Below are positions 1 through 6,802 of a DNA stretch of 13,336 nucleotides, piece by piece (the stretch's first letter is position 1; each line of letters begins with the position of its first letter). This DNA is from an uncultured Lachnospiraceae bacterium. GTDB taxonomy: Bacteria > Bacillota > Clostridia > Lachnospirales > Lachnospiraceae. The notes beneath the pieces are model-generated. The model was not told the DNA's origin. It was given only the letters and a program-made list of their open reading frames with translations, and did not search any database. The stretch spans positions 1 through 13,336 of the forward strand of contig CAJJNI010000055.1 of assembly GCA_905193085.1 (NCBI GenBank). Reading direction: 5' to 3'. Made by a program: the position numbers and the translations under genes.

Positions 1-498
1 TCTTCCTATTACACCTTTCGGATTCTTCGTAGTTCCTGATGTAAAATATATGTAACATGGTGAATCAGCTTTATATTTTATTTTTGTAGTACAAAAATCA
101 TTTCTGACTGATTCTACATTTTCCAGATTAGTAATTATAACCTTTTCCACTTTTTCAGAAATTATATTATTACATTTATCAATACTGTCCGTAACAATAA
201 AATACTTATCTATCTGATTTACAATATTTATATTTCTTTTAACAGGAGCATATAAATCCAAAATAACAAATATTTTATTTGCCTTAAGACATGCAAGCAT
301 TGCTTTTATTGTATTTATTTTGTCATCGCATATAATAATAACTTTATCGTATTGTTTGTAACGCAAAAATTCACCCGCATACAAATCTGTGGTTAAATCA
401 AGCTCTTTATATGTAATTTGTGTATGACCTCTTTTTACAGCTGTTTTATCACAATTTTTTCTCATAGACGCAGCCAATTCACTTTGTACGGTTTTCAC
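1..498 (-). CDS. Adenylation (AMP-binding) enzyme, N-terminal part only, runs off the left edge
   Basis: Only the first 166 codons are in the window. The start is a GTG at 498-496 whose last bases overlap the TGA stop of the upstream ACP gene (GTGA), so translation is probably coupled. The N-terminus has the usual layout of acyl/aminoacyl adenylating enzymes: an 'AV....ITYKELD' segment near residues 20-37, a Rossmann-like stretch with 'LACLKA' and 'FVILDLYAPVKR' around 70-95, and at residues 153-162 the ATP-binding core motif TSGTTKNPKG, where Lys replaces the second Gly of the common SGTTGxPKG form. Family knowledge: these enzymes make an acyl-adenylate and pass the acyl group to a phosphopantetheine thiol. 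Directly following an ACP gene, it most likely loads that ACP. The substrate cannot be told because the specificity residues lie outside the window. Confidence in the family is high. Confidence 0.88.
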   Translation of the reverse strand, partial: MKTVQSELAASMRKNCDKTAVKRGHTQITYKELDLTTDLYAGEFLRYKQYDKVIIICDDKINTIKAMLACLKANKIFVILDLYAPVKRNINIVNQIDKYFIVTDSIDKCNNIISEKVEKVIITNLENVESVRNDFCTTKIKYKADSPCYIYFTSGTTKNPKGVIGR

Positions 499-743
499 TT
501 ATTCTCCACCTGTCTGACTATATATTTGATAAGACTGTCATATTTTACAATATTATTTAATTCATCAACCCCTATGTCAAGTCCAAATTTCTCCTCAATG
601 TCCATAATAAACTGCACCATCTGCAAAGAATCAATTCCTAAATCAATAATTAAATCAATTTCATCACCAAAATCTTCTTTCTTATTTTCTGTATATCTGT
701 TTAAAATTTTATCAACTTTATTTTTTACTGTTATTTCATTCAT
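495..743 (-). CDS. Stand-alone acyl carrier protein (phosphopantetheine carrier)
   Basis: An 82-residue acidic protein, the normal size for a discrete ACP/PCP. The carrier motif LGIDSLQMVQF is at residues 35-45, with Ser39 as the expected 4'-phosphopantetheine attachment site. It is followed by the acidic helix II (residues with IEEKFG) and a helix III region ending in YIVRQVE. A good ribosome binding site (AAAGGGG) precedes the ATG. The gene lies 18 bp after the BtrH-like gene, and its TGA overlaps the GTG of the adenylation gene. It is probably not the fatty-acid synthesis AcpP: it sits with an adenylating enzyme rather than fab genes and carries LGIDSL instead of the usual LGADSL. Most likely role: carrier of an activated acyl or aminoacyl group in a small biosynthetic cluster. 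Confidence 0.9.
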   Translation of the reverse strand: MNEITVKNKVDKILNRYTENKKEDFGDEIDLIIDLGIDSLQMVQFIMDIEEKFGLDIGVDELNNIVKYDSLIKYIVRQVENK

Positions 744-761
744 GTTATACCCCTTTCTTTT

Positions 762-1403
762 CTACAACCTTAAACATTCTTTTTCAAAACAACTTATAAA
801 CTCATCTTCTTCAAGCGCAATCTTTTGAAACTGCTTTCTGACATCATTTTTATTTTCATTGCCGCACATTATATTTTTTAAAATAATAATTCTGAGCATT
901 CTCCAACTAGTAACACATTGCTCTGCCAGCCTTACAGACACATCAAAATCACAACCTGAATTATTTTGCAGATACTTTATCATTTCTATATAACTTAACC
1001 TGTTTGTCATAAATATTCTTATATTGTCTGCTAACGGAAACATACTTTCGCCATTGCTATACTGTTCTGTTAATTTATCTATTCCTTCCCAATTATATAA
1101 TTTATCAGCAAAACAAATTATCTCACTGCTCATTCCATAATTTTTATAATCATATATGTCTTTCAATAATTCCTCTTTTACCATCAATTTATTAAACATT
1201 TTCTCAGAATCTGGGACAAAATATCGTATTTCAATTATTTTACACACAAACTGTGTAATATCAATTTGTATATTATCCTTATTAAAAAATGAATCACATA
1301 CAATAAATTTTTCATTTTCAATTCCTTTTATAATAAAAAAATGTGGAAAATGATATTTTTGATACCCCTGTGTCCACTCACATTCATATAAATCAGTTTC
1401 CAC
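762..1403 (-). CDS. BtrH-like (peptidase C39-like fold) protein, N-terminal half missing
   Basis: The 213-codon ORF begins at a GTG at 1403 with no ribosome binding site in front. The frame stays open up to 1448, where a TAG at 1449-1451 closes it. The readable upstream residues end in EKTPVVVETDLY and run on into HFPHFFIIKGIE and FIVCDSFF. This pattern, 'PV-VDxxY ... H-PH-iVv-GyD ... v-D', is the second half of the BtrH N-terminal domain in the butirosin aminoacyl-ACP transferase family. The first half, which carries the conserved Cys, is absent: between this frame and the neighbouring regulator there is only a terminator and about 115 bp. The C-terminal part is helical and rich in charged residues. 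In BtrH the protein moves an acyl group from an ACP to an amine, which suits the ACP and adenylating enzyme just downstream. It may be a 5'-truncated remnant, so activity is doubtful. Family assignment is from pattern recognition. Confidence 0.55.
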   Translation of the reverse strand: METDLYECEWTQGYQKYHFPHFFIIKGIENEKFIVCDSFFNKDNIQIDITQFVCKIIEIRYFVPDSEKMFNKLMVKEELLKDIYDYKNYGMSSEIICFADKLYNWEGIDKLTEQYSNGESMFPLADNIRIFMTNRLSYIEMIKYLQNNSGCDFDVSVRLAEQCVTSWRMLRIIILKNIMCGNENKNDVRKQFQKIALEEDEFISCFEKECLRL

Positions 1404-1472
1404 AACAACAGGTGTTTTTTCATCTAATATTTTTACCTTCTCATAACCCTATTGTACTAACATACCCATAAT

Positions 1473-1505
1473 AAAAAACTCTGGCAAAAAATCGCCAGAG
1501 TTTTT
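1473..1505 (-). terminator. Intrinsic terminator downstream of the PucR/CdaR regulator
   Basis: Perfect 7-bp stem CTCTGGC (1479-1485) / GCCAGAG (1494-1500), flanked by A6 and T5 so that it can form a 12-bp A-T extended stem and terminate in both directions. On the minus strand the stem is followed by TTTTTTAT. It lies 62 bp after the stop of the regulator gene. It also separates that gene from the BtrH-like/ACP/adenylation cluster, which must therefore have its own promoter within about 1404-1475 or be silent. Confidence 0.85.
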
Positions 1506-1566
1506 ACAAACATTATTGTGTACTGCATATTATTATACATTATTTATATTTTCTTCCCAATCCAAT

Positions 1567-2646
1567 CTAACTCTTCTCCATAACTTCCTTATAGCTCGCT
1601 ACCATAAGTGCTATCTTAAATGTCATTGCATCTTCAAAATTTTTGACATTAAGTCCTGTAAGCTTCTCTATCTTTTCCAATCTGTATGTAAGCGTATTTC
1701 TGTGAAGATAGAGTTTTCTTGCAGTCTCTGATATATTGAGGTTATTTTCAAAAAAACCATTTACTATGTTGAGAGTCTCTTCATCTGCTTCATCAGGCAT
1801 ATGTCCCCCGAACACCTCTTCAAGAAACATATCACATAATGATACAGGAAGCTGATATATAAGTCTTCCTATTCCCAATGACTTATATGATATAACCATC
1901 TTGTCCGGATAAAAAATCTTTCCAACATCAAGTGCCATCTTAGCTTCTTTATATGAGGAAGATATCTCTTTAATATCTTCTACAATTGTGCCATATGCAA
2001 CACTTGCCATTGTCATTACTTCTGTATTTAACATGTCTACAAGTGTACTTGCTGTAGTCTCCTGCTCTTCAAATGTCTCATCTTTCTCCAGATTCTTGAT
2101 AAGTATAATGGAATCTTCATCAACCTCTGTCACAAAATGCTTATTTCTGGAAGAATACAGACTTCTGACAAGCTCAACAGCACTTTCATCTTTTTTCTTC
2201 CATGTCTTTATCACAAAAACTATACGCCTTGCCGATGTGTCAATCTTTAACTGCTTTGCCCTGTTATAAATATCAACAAGCAGTAAGTTGTCCAACAGCA
2301 AATTCTGCAGAAAGCTGTTGACATCATACTTTTCCTTGTAAGCTGCAACTAACCGCTGAAGCTGTGTCACTGCAATCTTACCTACTGAATAACTGTCAGA
2401 CTTTCCCCCTGCTGAAAGTATATAGACAGGCTTCTTCTGGTCATACACCTTAAAATAATGCTGTCCCTGAACCTCTATATTATCAGCAACTGATGAAAGC
2501 AGACTTGTAATTACTTCCACCGGTATCTGCTCTGCCTCCTTAGTATATGCAAGGGTATTTCCCGCAACATCACAAACCCACATCTGCACTCCCATAATGT
2601 CATACAAATCATTAATTGTTTCTCTTATAATCTGATTTGAAATCAC
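1567..2646 (-). CDS. PucR/CdaR-type transcriptional regulator
   Basis: Protein of 359 residues if started at the GTG at 2646, which has GGGAGG seven bases upstream; a reading from 2703 would begin upstream of the likely transcription start. The C-terminus (about residues 301-347) is the PucR-type helix-turn-helix: NLNISETARKLYLHRNT, then LTYRLEKIEKLTGL and a DAMTFKIAL tail. The N-terminus (about 3-130) has a pattern like the sugar-diacid recognition domain of CdaR (IIRETINDLYDIMGVQMWVCD...GNTLAY). The middle (about 135-260) fits the degenerate GGDEF-like domain of CdaR/PucR proteins. Such regulators usually activate uptake or breakdown of sugar acids, glycerate or purines in response to a small ligand, by binding DNA in the cytoplasm. 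It is transcribed alone and its neighbours give no clear target. The family is certain, the ligand unknown. Confidence 0.88.
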   Translation of the reverse strand: MISNQIIRETINDLYDIMGVQMWVCDVAGNTLAYTKEAEQIPVEVITSLLSSVADNIEVQGQHYFKVYDQKKPVYILSAGGKSDSYSVGKIAVTQLQRLVAAYKEKYDVNSFLQNLLLDNLLLVDIYNRAKQLKIDTSARRIVFVIKTWKKKDESAVELVRSLYSSRNKHFVTEVDEDSIILIKNLEKDETFEEQETTASTLVDMLNTEVMTMASVAYGTIVEDIKEISSSYKEAKMALDVGKIFYPDKMVISYKSLGIGRLIYQLPVSLCDMFLEEVFGGHMPDEADEETLNIVNGFFENNLNISETARKLYLHRNTLTYRLEKIEKLTGLNVKNFEDAMTFKIALMVASYKEVMEKS

Positions 2647-2684
2647 AGCAATACCTCCCGTTACAATCGATGATACATTAATTA

Positions 2685-2714
2685 AGTATAATATAAATTG
2701 CACTTGCTTGTAAA
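2685..2714 (-). promoter_or_regulatory. Sigma-A-type promoter of the PucR/CdaR gene
   Basis: On the minus strand, TTTACA (2714-2709), an 18-bp spacer and TATACT (2690-2685). Transcription would start near 2678, giving a leader of about 32 bases ending in the GGGAGG ribosome binding site and the GTG at 2646. This supports the later start codon. Confidence 0.6.
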
Positions 2715-2815
2715 GGATAAGGGGAAAGTTTCAACAAAATTATAATAAATACTTGTTACCCTTTCTTACAGTGTTTCGTATAGACACGAACTTTAGCATG
2801 TTGCCTGCGCAAATA

Positions 2816-2853
2816 AAAATCACAGCATCGGAAAATTCCTCTGCTGTGATTTT
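2816..2853 (-). terminator. Terminator of the flagellin gene remnant
   Basis: Twelve-base inverted repeat AAAATCACAGCA (2816-2827) / TGCTGTGATTTT (2842-2853). The loop itself contains the short palindrome GGAAAATTCC. It is A/T-flanked and can work in both directions. It follows the flagellin stop codon by about 48 bp, so the original end of the flagellin transcript seems preserved although the gene's 5' end is lost. Confidence 0.75.
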
Positions 2854-2901
2854 AATAACCACAAAATTTCTCTATGCAACAATTGTCATTTTACAATCTA
2901 A

Positions 2902-3460
2902 TTACTGTAATAAAGAAAGAACACCCTGGTTTGCCTGATTTGCCTGAGCAAGCATTGACTGACCAGCCTGCTGTAAGATGTTGTTCTTTGAGTATGATAC
3001 CATCTCTTCAGCCATATCTACATCACGGATACGTGATTCTGCTGCTGTTGTGTTTTCAACTACATTATCTACATTTGCGATTGTATGCTCTAAACGATTC
3101 TGAACTGCACCGAGTGCTGAACGCTGTGAAGATACTTTTGATACTGCATCTGCTATAATATCGATTGCTGCTGTAGCCTGTGCTGCTGTCTTGCCATCAA
3201 CCTTAAGTCCTTCAACACCAAGATAAGCTGCACTCATAGATTCAATGTTGAGCGAAATATTTATCCACAATATTCTGCATAGCTGCTATTTCTTCAGTTT
3301 TTGCATCATCTAAAGCTATCTGACCTTCACCCGCATCATCTGCAACGACTTCTTTTCCATTCCATGTAGATCCAACAGCCAATCCAGTTGTGAAAGTGTA
3401 TTTAGACTTACCATCTTTGTCCATCTCTGTTGTCAATGCAAAGGTTGAACCTTTTGCCAT
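2902..3460 (-). pseudogene. Flagellin C-terminal fragment (5' end missing, frameshifted)
   Basis: Two overlapping frames together encode the last roughly 190 residues of a flagellin. The upstream frame (3460-3242) reads a central-domain sequence with STFALTTEMDKDGKSKYTFT and AVGSTWNGKEVVADDAGEG, ending IVDKYF-AQH-stop. The downstream frame (entered near 3250) carries on with SAAYLGVEGLKV, then the classic D1/D0 C-terminal helix: IDIIADAVSKVSSQRSALGA, QNRLEHTIANVDN, AESRIRDVDMAEEM, ending LANQANQGVLSLLQ-like. Reading VDKYF into SLNIESMSAAYLG requires recovering one base in the TATTTC stretch, so a 1-bp deletion is likely. The N-terminal half (about 200 or more residues, including the conserved D0/D1 helix needed for export and polymerisation) is not found in the next 350 bp. 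It cannot make a working filament protein and is best read as a relic of a second flagellin gene. Confidence 0.88.
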
Positions 3461-3507
3461 AACATCCTCTAATAAAAAGGTCTGTGGCTTACTATATACT
3501 TTGTTTG

Positions 3508-3642
3508 TTATCTGTGTTCATCTGTAATACGCCTGCTACATGTCATAAATACTACATTCATTTATTCGTATTCCTCCAGTTCCGCAATGGTCTTAGTAAT
3601 AAAACCACCTGCTTCGGCTTCTGCCATAGATTTATCCAACAT
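3508..3642 (-). pseudogene. Remnant of a RelB-like antitoxin / Txe-YoeB-like toxin pair
   Basis: Not a complete gene. A frame at 3642-3562 (open back to 3699) encodes MLDKSMAEAEAGG..TKTIAELEEYE and a TAA. This resembles the C-terminal tail of Firmicute RelB/DinJ-type antitoxins ('YLAMLDKS....G-vv-KTm-ELE'). Its TAA is followed at once by an ATG (TAAATG), opening a 17-codon frame (3561-3508) that reads MNVVFMT and then CSRRITDEHR before a stop. SRRI-x-x-EHR is the hallmark near the C-terminus of Txe/YoeB mRNA interferases, where it is normally followed by LVY. So the order antitoxin-toxin and the tight junction survive, while the antitoxin 5' end and most of the toxin are gone. The lengths are short and the assignment rests on motif memory, hence modest confidence. 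Confidence 0.42.
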
Positions 3643-3728
3643 GGCAAGATTTTTAATACATTGAAAAAACTTCGAAAATTTTAAATATGATATTAACTTT
3701 TACCTTCAAAATTTAAGAAAGTAATAGC

Positions 3729-3774
3729 AAAAAGAAGCTGCGCACTAATTGTCAGTACAACAGCTTCTTTTTTA
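3729..3774 (-). terminator. Terminator after the ABC ATPase gene (bidirectional)
   Basis: Perfect 12-bp stem AAAAAGAAGCTG (3729-3740) / CAGCTTCTTTTT (3761-3772) with a 20-base loop. The minus-strand transcript ends in TTTTTGC, the plus-strand one in TTTTTTATTTTTA. It lies 38 bp beyond the stop of the ATPase gene. Confidence 0.85.
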
Positions 3775-3811
3775 TTTTTAATATTATGTTTTAAATTAAC
3801 TTTACTTAAGA

Positions 3812-4927
3812 TTAGTTTGTAATTGTAACCTGTGTCTCTTTGTCGAATACATGAATCTTCTCAACATCAAGTGCAAATGTAACTTCATCACCTGGACGAG
3901 CTGTTGTACGAGGATTTACACGGGCAATCATTGGGAATTTGTCAACATCGAAGTATAAGTAAACTTCAGCACCAAGTAATTCATATACATTAACTGTTGA
4001 TGTAATGCATGAATTTGGATTAGCTGAGATGAACATTTCGTCATCTTTAACATCTTCAGGTCTGATACCCATTGTTACTGTACGGTTGTTGTAACCACCA
4101 TCGATTAACTTCTTAGCTTTTGAAGGTGGAAGTGTAATTTCATATTTCTCAGCGATAACAAGTTTAACTTCATCACCGTTAATCTTAACTTCAGCATCAA
4201 GGAAGTTCATCTGAGGTGAACCCATGAATCCTGCAACGAATAAGTTATTTGGTCTGTCATATAAGTTCTGAGGTGTATCAATCTGCTGTGCAACACCATC
4301 TTTCATAACTACGATTCTTGTACCAAGTGTCATAGCCTCTGTCTGGTCATGTGTTACATAGATGATTGTTGTACCTAATCTCTGATGTAATTTAGCAATC
4401 TCAGTTCTCATCTGTACACGAAGTTTTGCATCCAAGTTTGATAAAGGCTCATCCATGAGGAATACCTTAGGATTACGAACGATAGCACGACCCATAGCAA
4501 CACGCTGTCTCTGACCACCTGATAAAGCCTTTGGTCTACGGTCAAGGTAAGCTTCAAGGTCAAGGATTTTAGCTGCTTCACGAACCATCTTATCAATCTG
4601 GTCTTTAGGTACTTTTCTTAACTTAAGACCGAAAGCCATGTTATCATATACAGTCATATGAGGATACAAAGCGTAGTTCTGGAATACCATCGCAATATCT
4701 CTGTCCTTAGGCTCAACATCGTTTACGAGTCTGTCACCTATGTATAATTCACCGGCTGTAATTTCTTCAAGACCTGCAATCATACGAAGTGTTGTAGATT
4801 TACCACAACCTGATGGTCCAACGAAGATGATGAATTCTTTATCTTCAATTTCAAGATTGAAATCTTTAACTGCTTCTACACCGTTTGGATAAACTTTAAA
4901 AATGTTTTTTAATGATAAACTTGCCAT
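3812..4927 (-). CDS. msmK/ugpC-like: Sugar ABC transporter ATP-binding protein, MsmK/UgpC family
   Basis: Complete 371-residue protein, the usual length for CUT1-type sugar importer ATPases. Visible motifs: Walker A GPSGCGKST (37-45), Q-loop Gln83 in VFQNYALYPH, signature LSGGQ (135-139) in ALSGGQRQRVAMGRA, Walker B VFLMDEP (155-161) with the D-loop SNLDAKL, and switch His193 in YVTHDQTEAM. The C-terminal part (about 240-371) is the TOBE/MalK-type regulatory domain with MGIRPEDV. It energises carbohydrate import (oligosaccharides or glycerol-3-phosphate type substrates) at the inner face of the membrane. No permease or binding-protein genes are adjacent, which is typical of the shared 'orphan' MsmK/MsmX ATPases that serve several sugar importers in Firmicutes. 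AGGAGG precedes the ATG. A terminator follows, so it is transcribed alone from the long upstream leader. Confidence 0.95.
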   Translation of the reverse strand: MASLSLKNIFKVYPNGVEAVKDFNLEIEDKEFIIFVGPSGCGKSTTLRMIAGLEEITAGELYIGDRLVNDVEPKDRDIAMVFQNYALYPHMTVYDNMAFGLKLRKVPKDQIDKMVREAAKILDLEAYLDRRPKALSGGQRQRVAMGRAIVRNPKVFLMDEPLSNLDAKLRVQMRTEIAKLHQRLGTTIIYVTHDQTEAMTLGTRIVVMKDGVAQQIDTPQNLYDRPNNLFVAGFMGSPQMNFLDAEVKINGDEVKLVIAEKYEITLPPSKAKKLIDGGYNNRTVTMGIRPEDVKDDEMFISANPNSCITSTVNVYELLGAEVYLYFDVDKFPMIARVNPRTTARPGDEVTFALDVEKIHVFDKETQVTITN

Positions 4928-4956
4928 TTCTTATTATTTCCTCCTAAATTATATTG

Positions 4957-4985
4957 GTACATCAAATCTTTAGTGGCTGATGTAC
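4957..4985 (-). promoter_or_regulatory. Leader hairpin just upstream of the ABC ATPase ribosome binding site
   Basis: Perfect 8-bp inverted repeat GTACATCA (4957-4964) / TGATGTAC (4978-4985) with a 13-base loop. It lies in the 5' untranslated region, 12 bp from the AGGAGG (4940-4945). It has no U-tract, so it is not a terminator. It could protect the mRNA 5' end or affect ribosome access; this role is inference. Confidence 0.4.
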
Positions 4986-5021
4986 TTTCTGTTTTTTGCC
5001 ACACCGTGACTTATGTTGGTT

Positions 5022-5027
5022 ATTATA
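5022..5027 (-). promoter_or_regulatory. Consensus -10 box upstream of the ABC ATPase gene
   Basis: Minus-strand TATAAT preceded by GTG (GGTGTATAAT). The hexamer 17 bp upstream is a poor -35 (TTTCAT). Transcription from here would give a leader of about 90 bases that includes the hairpin at 4957-4985. A stretch with strong similarity to a catabolite-repression cre site was not seen. Confidence 0.4.
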
Positions 5028-5228
5028 CACCAGCTTATTTTTAAATGAAATACAACAATTGCCTAAATTTTTTCATATCTCGTCGGCAATTTAACCACTT
5101 TGCATCAAACACGCGGTTTTTTTAGTCATTTTGACAATTTTACGCATCATTTTTGTACTGCATGCACATATTTTTATATTATTTTATTGTTTATTAATAT
5201 TTTTATTTGTTAAACTGTACACTTAATT

Positions 5229-5843
5229 TTAATATACAAACATTGCATCATCAATTGCCGACAAATCTTCATCACTTACTGTATACTTACCGTCTTTTTT
5301 TGTAACTGCAATTTCTATTTCTACTTTTTTTTCATATTCTGCTGCTTCAGCGGATTTTTCAAGTTCTTTTGTTACACCATCAACAAATTCTTCTTCTGTG
5401 CACGAATCGTCTGCCTCGACATATTTTTTTACATTAAAATCATCTACATATTCCTGAAGCGAATCTGTAAGCACCTTAAGCGGCTCTATTGTAACAAGAA
5501 CTTTATCGCCTTTTTCTTCAACAGTATATTTTGCGGAAGAAAATATTTTTTCTGCTGCCCCTTCTAATGATTTTTTTGTACTATCTGATACATCTTCCAT
5601 ATTGAAATATTCTGTGAGGAACTCAGCTTCTTTTTCTATACAGCTGTCCTTAGCTTTCTCCACATCATCTTTACTCATATCAAGTGCATTTCCATCTGCA
5701 TCATCTGCACAATAGGCAACATCAAGAACTGCCTTAACATAATCTGCACTGCTTACTGATGAGCCTGAACAGCCTGACAAAGTTCCCACCATGAAAAAAG
5801 CCCCTAAAATACATGTTGCAATTTTTTTAACATATAACTTCAT
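5229..5843 (-). CDS. Secreted lipoprotein of unknown function
   Basis: A 204-residue protein with a lipoprotein signal peptide: basic start (MKLYVKK), a hydrophobic stretch to residue 21, and the lipobox LSGC with Cys25 as the lipidation site. The mature part is acidic and Lys/Glu/Asp-rich. It appears to consist of an N-terminal helical segment (SADYVKAVLDVAY...) and a C-terminal alpha/beta part (VLVTIEPLKVL, KVEIEIAVTKKDGKYTVSDE), a pattern common among small Lachnospiraceae lipoproteins of unknown role. The gene follows the SGNH esterase by 15 bp; GGAGG eight bases before the ATG sits directly after the esterase stop codon. The two genes are surely co-transcribed, so it may assist at the outer face of the membrane in the same polysaccharide process. 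No enzyme motif was seen. Confidence 0.82.
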   Translation of the reverse strand: MKLYVKKIATCILGAFFMVGTLSGCSGSSVSSADYVKAVLDVAYCADDADGNALDMSKDDVEKAKDSCIEKEAEFLTEYFNMEDVSDSTKKSLEGAAEKIFSSAKYTVEEKGDKVLVTIEPLKVLTDSLQEYVDDFNVKKYVEADDSCTEEEFVDGVTKELEKSAEAAEYEKKVEIEIAVTKKDGKYTVSDEDLSAIDDAMFVY

Positions 5844-5858
5844 ATTAATATCCTCCGA

Positions 5859-6761
5859 TTACCTGAAACTGAATTTATCAAGCGCCGCTCTTTCTTTACT
5901 TATCTTGTCACTGTCATCTTCAATAAGCCATGCCTTTTTAGTATCTGAAAGACATGAAATTCCAAGTTCTTTTAACTGCTGTCCGATAAGACTTGCCATA
6001 TATACAGCACCGTAAGGACTGTAATGTGTATCATCTAATTTTGCATCGGCACCTTTTCCAATAACTGCATGAAGTTTTTCTGTTGCAACTTCACCAAGTC
6101 TGTTATAAATTCCTTCTGTAAGGCTGAATGTATCTATAAAATATACTTCTTTTCCATCTGATTTACATTCTTCAGCAAGCTCTTCCATCGCTTTTGCATA
6201 TACGCCATGTGTCTGCTCTCCGAGCTTTTCCCCGTCAAACAAATGTCTTACAACACTTGATGCAAGTATTACTCTTCCGCCTTTTTCATAGATAGGGTCG
6301 ATAAATTTTGTTTTGAGGTAATATTTATATGAACCTTCTGTAGCACTGTCTCCTGCAGGGTCTGTGTAACGGGGAGCTTCTTTTTCATCATTATGTCCAA
6401 ACTGGATTATTACATAATCTCCTTCTTTGATGTTCTTCATGACTTCCCTGTAAACCTGTTCCGTCGTATAGCTCTTTGAACTTCTTCCAGAACGAGCTTT
6501 ATTGATTACAGTAACATCATCAGGAACCAGCTGCTGCAAGACATTTCCCCAGCCTGTAATCTGAACTTCATTTGCCTCGTCAATATCATGGTCTGATGCG
6601 ATTGAATCACCTATTATCCATATGTTTTTAGACTCTTTAAAATCGCTGGCACTGCTCTTGTTTTTTTCGTCAGCATATATTTTACCACCTGCCATAAATG
6701 ATGTCATTCCGAGACTTACCGCAAGAATGACAGCTGCGGTCTTTTTAATTGTAGATTTCAC
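5859..6761 (-). CDS. Secreted SGNH esterase, rhamnogalacturonan acetylesterase (CE12)-like
   Basis: A 300-residue protein starting at the GTG at 6761, seven bases after AGGAGGG. The ATG at 6767 is only one base from that site and is unlikely to be used. The N-terminus is a signal peptide with hydrophobic core AAVILAVSLGMTSFMAGG and probable cleavage after Ala30 (KIYA-DE). The SGNH blocks are present: GDSIA with nucleophile Ser53; NKARSGRSS with Gly92; QFGHND with Asn124; DDTHYSPYGA with Asp243 and His246. This arrangement, including D-x-x-H near the end, matches CE12/YesT-RhgT enzymes, which remove acetyl groups from rhamnogalacturonan in pectin. It would act outside the cell or at the cell surface. 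First gene of a two-gene operon with the lipoprotein. The fold and catalytic residues are clear; the exact substrate is inference. Confidence 0.87.
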   Translation of the reverse strand: MKSTIKKTAAVILAVSLGMTSFMAGGKIYADEKNKSSASDFKESKNIWIIGDSIASDHDIDEANEVQITGWGNVLQQLVPDDVTVINKARSGRSSKSYTTEQVYREVMKNIKEGDYVIIQFGHNDEKEAPRYTDPAGDSATEGSYKYYLKTKFIDPIYEKGGRVILASSVVRHLFDGEKLGEQTHGVYAKAMEELAEECKSDGKEVYFIDTFSLTEGIYNRLGEVATEKLHAVIGKGADAKLDDTHYSPYGAVYMASLIGQQLKELGISCLSDTKKAWLIEDDSDKISKERAALDKFSFR

Positions 6762-6802
6762 TGACATACCCTCCTGTTTTTATATATAATCTTTTGTTTT
6801 TT

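Larger units (their letters stand above)
4928..5228. other. 301-bp AT-rich intergenic region upstream of the ABC ATPase gene
   Basis: No gene found on either strand. It contains the ATPase leader, the TATAAT at 5022-5027, and an inverted repeat AATTGCC (5057-5063) / GGCAATT (5085-5091) placed 30-65 bp upstream of that -10, in a possible operator position. The part from 5100 to 5228 is very AT-rich, with no clear terminator for the lipoprotein gene that ends at 5229. Confidence 0.5.

Noticed and set aside
418..828. Plus-strand 136-codon frame over the ACP and BtrH-like genes
   Set aside because: It is the antisense shadow of real genes, Ser/Phe/Ile-rich, and has no ribosome binding site.
1449..1463. 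Short ATG frame MLVQ followed by TAG read-through into the BtrH-like frame
   Set aside because: Attractive because it is in frame, but there is no good ribosome binding site, and read-through of TAG has no support from anything else in the window.
1567..2703. Start of the PucR/CdaR gene at 2703
   Set aside because: The extra 19 residues overlap the -10 box (2690-2685) and have no ribosome binding site; the GTG at 2646 has GGGAGG at ideal distance.
3240..3270. Programmed -1 frameshift in the flagellin gene
   Set aside because: No typical slippery heptamer with a downstream stem was seen, and the gene lacks its N-terminal half anyway, so decay is the simpler reading.
4408..4596. Minus-strand 62-codon frame inside the ABC ATPase gene
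   Set aside because: Alternative frame within a clearly coding and conserved gene.
5859..6767. ATG at 6767 as start of the esterase
   Set aside because: Only one base separates it from the AGGAGGG; the GTG at 6761 is seven bases away and gives the same signal peptide.
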